A stretch of DNA of 64,000 bases from Syngnathus acus (taxonomy: Eukaryota > Chordata > Actinopteri > Syngnathiformes > Syngnathidae). The translations under genes and the position numbers were made by a program. The stretch is from positions 11,213,976 to 11,277,975 of the forward strand of contig NC_051089.1 in NCBI RefSeq assembly GCF_901709675.1, written 5' to 3'. This document shows, in pieces, positions 60,901-64,000 of this stretch (position 1 is its first letter; each line of letters begins with the position of its first letter). The notes beneath the pieces are model-generated. The model ran no database searches. It had not been told where the DNA came from and was given only the letters and a program-made list of their open reading frames with translations.

Positions 60901-62430
60901 ATCAAAAATCCATTTATTGAAGTGTCAATCCATAGCTTACTGTTTTATTCAAAAATTATTTTTTTAGTCTGAGAACCATTTCCAGTAAATGTAGGAAAAA
61001 TTTTAATATCATTCATTTTATTTTGAATCAAACAAATCAATTTGACATGATGAGATTTGACATAAACATAGGCTAGAAAATAAAGTCTACATGTCATCTA
61101 CTGTAAAAGACCAAAAGAACTTTGAACTGAATCTCAACAAGGCTGAGTGTTCATGTGATGAACAAGAAGTAGAAGGACAAAGTAAGAAAACACAGCATGA
61201 GATACCAGACTACAAAGGCAGATGCTGCTGGAGAGCCCGGGCTTTCCTTACATGAGGTACACTTGAAAGTACATCTAACACAAAAGTTGGCCTGCGCTCA
61301 AGACGACCACATCATGTCCCAAAGACATGTTGGAAGATGAGTGAGACGGTTTGCCTCTGTTGTCCTAACAACCGTTCAGGCCTTTCTGACTTCACAGTCA
61401 AGTTCCTTCACTCAGTTTGTGTCCCACTCACTTTCTGCACAATTCGACTGCTTTACCCAAATCTACATTTGTAGGATCCTAGAGGCAAGTTTGTTCCCCT
61501 CAAGTACCCCGTTTGAGTTCGCCCTTAATAGTGAATTACAACTTTTGTATAAAGTGTCATTGAGTGTGGTAAACGAGTCATTGCCATTTCTCATGTTGTC
61601 ACGTAGTTTTAGTATTTAGGTTTGTCGTCTGGTATGTTACATAACAGTTTCAATGTAATGATAGGGAAGATTGACAAGAATAATAATTATTATTATAAGG
61701 CAATGGCAAAAGGGATCTGCACCGTATTCTTTTCAGCTTGTGCGATTCATCATGATAATAAATGGCTGGAGCTCATCCTATGGCATAAATCTGGCAAGCC
61801 CCATTGTGACACAGAGTTTAATTACAACATGTGTCTAATTGAAGCACCCCGGAACATAGTGGGGAATCTTCCTGGTTGTTGCGGAGTTAAAAAAAAAAAG
61901 ACTTAATTAATTATGAGGCACCTCCCTCCCTCTTTATTCTATGTCACTGGTGTTCCTGCCTGAGTGGGCTGATGACATTTTCAGCCTCCCTTTCATCCTT
62001 CAGAGAAATGAATGGCGTGGCAGGAGCGTTATCAAATGAGCTGTCGAGCCAGCGAGTGAATATGTCATTGAGTTTGACTGCTCCCTGAGTGAATTGTGAT
62101 TTATCTGTGTGGCTCTTACCCCACGTCAGGTTAACTGACTCGCCTCATGGCACCTCTCACCCCTACCTTGTTGTTTACAGGCTCCGTACATCATTTGAGG
62201 GGGTTTCTACCTCTGGACAATGGCCTTCCTGTACATACTTGACCCTCACCACTTCAGGACCGTTTTCCTACAATTTGACACAAACCAATTGCGTATAGCA
62301 GGTTGCCTGTAAGTGCCTAGTGTCTTTATTTTCTCTGCAACACACTGCCATGCCATCACCAACTCAAGATACAGGTTAAAGCTTGTTGTTATACATCGGT
62401 GTGTATTTATTGACCATAATCTTTTGATTG

Positions 62431-62785
62431 TGGGCGGCACGATGCTCGACTGGTTAGCACACCTCACAGTGCAGAAGTTGTGGGTTAGATTCTGGCTCCA
62501 GCCTTCCTGTGTGGAGTTTGCATGTTCTCTCTGTGCCTGCATGGGTTTCCTCTGGGTACTCCGGTTTCCTCCCACATCCCCAAAACATGCATGGTAGGCC
62601 AATTGAATACTCCACATTGCCCGTAGGTCTGAGTGAGAGTGTGGATGGTTGTTTGTTTCTGTGTGCCCTGTGATTGGCTGGCATCCAGTTCAGGGTGTCC
62701 CCCGCCTACTGCCCGATGACTGCTAGTTTAGGCTCCAGCACGCCTGCAACCATCGTGAGCAAATAAACGGTTCAGATAATGGATG
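62431..62785 (+). mobile_element. tRNA-derived SINE, diverged copy, exact 13-bp target duplication
   Basis: 355-bp body with TGTGTGGAGTTTGCATGTTC, GGTTTCCTCCCACATCCC and GTTCAGGGTGTCCCCCGCCT shared with 16941-17310. The B-box is decayed (GGTTAGATTCT). AATCTTTTGATTG occurs at 62418-62430 and 62786-62798. Confidence 0.92.
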
Positions 62786-62798
62786 AATCTTTTGATTG

Positions 62799-64000
62799 CC
62801 TGAATTAGTGTGAAGTTTGAAGTTGACAAATTGTAATATAAATTATAAAAATATTTGAATTTGACAGCTTTTAATATAAATTGTTGACCTTGTTGACCAA
62901 ATCAATATAATGGAAACATAGTTTTACTCCACTTTGTAAAAGTCTGGAAGAAACATCTTTAAACTCACCTCGGCATCATATCCCAAACATGTAAAATTTA
63001 TTGTTAGCACGGAATATCATATCGTGACTCACTATGTCATTCCAACCCCTCGTTTTTATACCCAAAGTGTTCTTGATTATGAAAAGTGTCAGTTCAGCTC
63101 CTCAAAAATTTATTTCAAAGTGAACTCTTAAGAAACTTCTGTGAAACTTGAGGCACGGACAGCTTGAAGTTGTTGACAAGGTACTTTCTGATCCTCCTGC
63201 ACAAAAAGAGCCTCTTTATAAGCACGTAATGCATTTATCAACCTACAGGAAAACTCAAGTGTCTGTTTTTGTCACTCAGAGATTGAACACAAGTGTGTGT
63301 AAGGATCCCATGAAATCTATTTTACTGGAAAAAGGTGATGCACCTTCCCAAGTAATCTCACCCATGCCCTGCCCTGTCTGAGCGTGATTAGCACACGGCT
63401 GAACCTCAAGTACAGCGCTGAAGCGCTGCCAGCAGACTCTCAGCACCAAATCAAAAGACTCACTGTAGAATCAAAAGACTTCAGTCTTTCTCTGCATAAA
63501 CATGAGCGTAATGGAGGTGATGGCGGCTTGCGCGGAGTGTGAGCCATTTCTGACAGCCCTCAGTAGTTTGTGAACACTACTGTCATATACAGTATATGTC
63601 CTTCCACTTTTGCTGTCAAAATAATAACACAAATGAAATACTGGGCCAGAGGATAATTTTATGGTGATCGCTGGTGTACTCAATCATTATGAAAATGCGG
63701 CACAATAGTCACTCTGAGGGCATAATATGAGAGGACAATAATTTGCACACAGTTTATACCTATTTTGCATTGGCTGGACTTGATTTTTTTGGGCATGTAC
63801 TTTGCTAACTATAGCATAAGCAAGGAGTGGTTAAATAAAACACAATTATTTTTAGGTATATTTGTTTTAATGTACACAGCTAAATGTTTGATAAATCAAG
63901 TCATTTGAATATGTATACTTTGACAATCACACTGGACATTTTACATGTGGCCCTAAAATTGTTGTCCACCCTGTCATCATGGGGTAGCCCCTTAAATAAA
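62799..64000. other. right-edge intergenic sequence
   Basis: No exon or named repeat recognised. Confidence 0.5.

Larger units (their letters stand above)
46331..62417. other. gene desert, part 2
   Basis: No coding exon recognised. Contains a TAA/GATAAT microsatellite at 50751-50793, pogo-like miniature copies at about 54862-55420 and 57985-58010, a TACCGTATTTT end at 57793, and a TA array at 57882-57939. Several non-repetitive stretches rich in TAAT motifs (e.g. 46940-47060, 49320-49440, 58730-58990) look like conserved non-coding DNA by composition only. Confidence 0.45.

Noticed and set aside
34700-64000. Search for insc or sox6 exons
   Set aside because: No frame resembled either protein; the expected neighbours are not seen in the window.

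Overview
The window is vertebrate nuclear DNA from a ray-finned fish, most likely a spiny-rayed teleost. The evidence is compact introns with GT/AG borders, a teleost-type calcitonin and CGRP, and teleost repeat families (a tRNA-derived SINE with an ATGG tail, hAT, Tc1 and pogo-like miniatures). The species cannot be named from the sequence alone.

Three genes lie in the first 31 kb, in the order pde3b (+), cyp2r1 (-), calca (+). This is the conserved vertebrate block PDE3B-CYP2R1-CALCA (human 11p15.2), and it settles the paralogue calls. pde3b runs off the left edge: 15 exons (2324-12423, 811 codons plus stop) are present, and the first, membrane-region exon lies upstream. cyp2r1 is complete: five minus-strand exons (18049-23231, 514 aa) encoding vitamin D 25-hydroxylase. 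calca is complete: a TATA-type promoter near 27383, two shared exons, a calcitonin terminal exon (28447-28609) and a CGRP terminal exon (29868-30030). Every exon phase was checked by hand and the frames join without a break.

pde3b and cyp2r1 are convergent; their stop codons are 5.6 kb apart. The gap holds a pde3b 3' UTR region, an unnamed ACTAGT-rich repeat cluster and a SINE with exact 13-bp target duplications. cyp2r1 and calca are divergent; between them lie a GATA/GACA array close to the cyp2r1 start, a GGAT array, a terminal-inverted-repeat miniature element and a Tc1 relic. From about 30.6 kb to the end (33 kb) no convincing exon is visible. In other vertebrates INSC and SOX6 follow CALCA, so this desert is a plausible place for distal regulatory DNA, but that is inference.

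The three genes do not form one pathway: PDE3B hydrolyses cAMP in insulin/cAMP signalling, CYP2R1 makes 25-hydroxyvitamin D, and CALCA gives calcitonin (calcium hormone) and CGRP (neuropeptide). The most interesting functional signal is a run of five TGCATG (RBFOX) motifs within 173 bp just upstream of the calcitonin exon, where they would control the calcitonin/CGRP splice choice. No novel multi-gene system was found.
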